A stretch of 7,021 nt of DNA, from contig DDHB01000038.1 in NCBI GenBank assembly GCA_002337925.1, positions 73,060 to 80,080 of the forward strand. Reading direction: 5' to 3'. The notes under the pieces were generated by a model. The model had not been told where the DNA came from and made no database searches. It was given only the letters and a program-made list of their open reading frames with translations. Made by a program: the position numbers and the translations under genes. Shown here one piece after another: positions 5,791 to 7,021 of this stretch. Position 1 is the first letter of the stretch, and each line of letters opens with the position of its first letter. Source of the DNA: Sporomusaceae bacterium UBA1887 (GTDB lineage Bacteria > Bacillota > Negativicutes > Sporomusales > DSM-15969).

Positions 5791-7021
5791 ATGCTTGATC
5801 AACAATTAATAGCGCAAATTACATCAAAAATTATTGCGAGAATGCAGGAACAGGGTACAGACGACACGTATGGCAGCGGAATTTTTGCCACCATCGACGA
5901 GGCAGTTTCTGCGGCGCGTATTGCTCATAAGCAATTAAAAATGTTGTCACTTGAAAAACGGGAAGAGTTAATTGGGGCTATGCGCCAGACCATTTGTGAA
6001 CATGCTGCCGAGTTGGCTGAGATGGCTGTTCACGAATCAGGGATGGGACGCATGGCGGATAAAACAGTGAAAAATAAGCTGGCAGCACAAAAGACTCCCG
6101 GCACCGAAGACCTTCGTACAGAAGCCTGGACAGGAGACCGGGGGTTAACGCTTCTAGAAATGGCTCCTTATGGTGTAATTGGTTCGATTACACCCACCAC
6201 TAATCCGTCGGAAACGGTTATTTGTAATGGAATAGGGATGATTGCTGCAGGCAATGCCGTAGTTTTCAGTCCCCATCCGACAGCTAAAAATACTTCTCTT
6301 AGGACAATCAGGCTGCTTAATGAGGCAATTGTTAAAGCAGGAGGCCCCCAAAATCTGCTGACTGCGATTGCACAGCCTTCTATTGAAGCGACCAATGCCA
6401 TGATGAATCACAGCGGAATCAATATGCTTGTTGCCACCGGAGGGCCGGCAGTTGTAAAGGCTGTTATGTCCTGCGGAAAAAAAGCAATTGGTGCCGGTGC
6501 AGGCAATCCACCCGCTGTCGTTGACGAAACGGCAGATATTGAGAAAGCGGCTAGAGATATAGTTGCGGGCTGCTCGTTTGATAATAATCTTCCTTGTATC
6601 GCCGAAAAGGAAGTCATAGCTGTGGGCCGTATTGCTGATCAGTTGATCAGTTATATGCAAAAATATGGCGCCTATCTCTTATCACCGGAGGAAGTTAAGC
6701 GGCTGATACCTGTTATTCTGACAGAGAAAGTAGAGCAAATGGCCGCAGGCTGCACGGAAAAGCCGAAAAAATCGTATGGTATTAATAAAGATTACGTTGG
6801 CAAGGATGCTCAATACATATTAAGCAAAATTGGTGTTGCAGTGCCTGACAGCGTACGTGTCGCTCTCTGTGAAACGGAGGCCGATCATCCCTTTGTGATT
6901 GAAGAATTGATGATGCCCGTACTGCCTGTGGTTCAAGTGAAAGATATTGACGCTGCTATTGAATTAGCGGTAAAGGTAGAACATGGTAACCGGCATACAG
7001 CCATTATGCATTCTAAGAATC
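5791..7021 (+). CDS. pduP: CoA-acylating propionaldehyde dehydrogenase PduP, 3'-truncated
   Basis: PduP oxidises propionaldehyde to propionyl-CoA with NAD+ and CoA inside the microcompartment, preventing aldehyde toxicity and feeding PduL. The frame is open from 5791 to the window end (410 codons). The Salmonella enzyme is 464 residues, so about 50-55 are missing. The first 20 residues (LIAQITSKIIARM and around) form an amphipathic helix, matching the N-terminal encapsulation peptide that targets PduP. A linker and the aldehyde dehydrogenase domain follow: MAPYGVIGSITPTTNPSET (124-142), GNPPAVVD (238-245), and the catalytic cysteine C269 in SFDNNLPCIAEKE. EELMMPVLPV (371-380) is a family-typical late segment. 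A longer antisense frame over this and the previous gene is a codon shadow and is not a gene. Confidence 0.95.
   Translation, partial: MLDQQLIAQITSKIIARMQEQGTDDTYGSGIFATIDEAVSAARIAHKQLKMLSLEKREELIGAMRQTICEHAAELAEMAVHESGMGRMADKTVKNKLAAQKTPGTEDLRTEAWTGDRGLTLLEMAPYGVIGSITPTTNPSETVICNGIGMIAAGNAVVFSPHPTAKNTSLRTIRLLNEAIVKAGGPQNLLTAIAQPSIEATNAMMNHSGINMLVATGGPAVVKAVMSCGKKAIGAGAGNPPAVVDETADIEKAARDIVAGCSFDNNLPCIAEKEVIAVGRIADQLISYMQKYGAYLLSPEEVKRLIPVILTEKVEQMAAGCTEKPKKSYGINKDYVGKDAQYILSKIGVAVPDSVRVALCETEADHPFVIEELMMPVLPVVQVKDIDAAIELAVKVEHGNRHTAIMHSKN

Noticed and set aside
5112..5792. A 226-codon open frame on the minus strand across pduO and its end
   Set aside because: It lies fully opposite the conserved PduO frame, is serine/alanine/threonine-rich as expected of a codon shadow, and has no recognisable domain.
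6154..6660. Minus-strand open frames opposite pduP
   Set aside because: They are shadows of a strongly conserved aldehyde dehydrogenase frame, with no ribosome binding site or domain that I can recognise.

Overview
The window is a continuous, plus-strand stretch of a propanediol-utilisation (pdu) operon encoding a bacterial microcompartment (BMC) for B12-dependent 1,2-propanediol metabolism. Both ends are cut inside genes. The 5' end lies in the diol dehydratase small subunit (pduE) and the 3' end in the CoA-acylating propionaldehyde dehydrogenase (pduP). The order is pduE(partial)-pduG-pduH-pduK-pduJ/A-pduL-pduN-pduO-pduP(partial). Genes are separated by 1 to about 33 bases and nearly every start has a strong AGGAGG-type ribosome binding site. 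No promoter, terminator, RNA gene, mobile element or CRISPR is visible, and no gap reaches 300 bases.

Base composition is moderate, the ribosome binding sites are strong, and K precedes J as in Lactobacillus-type pdu operons (Salmonella has J before K). This suggests a member of the Firmicutes. An anaerobic, B12-using Negativicute or clostridial relative is plausible, but the genus is a guess.

The parts fit one pathway. PduE belongs to the coenzyme-B12 diol dehydratase, which makes propionaldehyde. PduG and PduH form the ATP-dependent reactivase that removes damaged cobalamin from it. PduO re-adenosylates cobalamin. PduP turns propionaldehyde into propionyl-CoA, and PduL converts that to propionyl-phosphate and recycles CoA. 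PduJ/A (hexamer), PduK (hexamer with a Cys-rich tail) and PduN (pentamer vertex) build the shell.

The most notable features are departures from the textbook operon. PduH has a C-terminal extension ending in an amphipathic helix that closely resembles the encapsulation peptide at the N-terminus of PduL in the same operon. PduL has an extra C-terminal region of about 95 residues with four cysteines and a TPLARD motif. No pduM lies between pduL and pduN. The core system is well known; these variations are the candidates for something undescribed.
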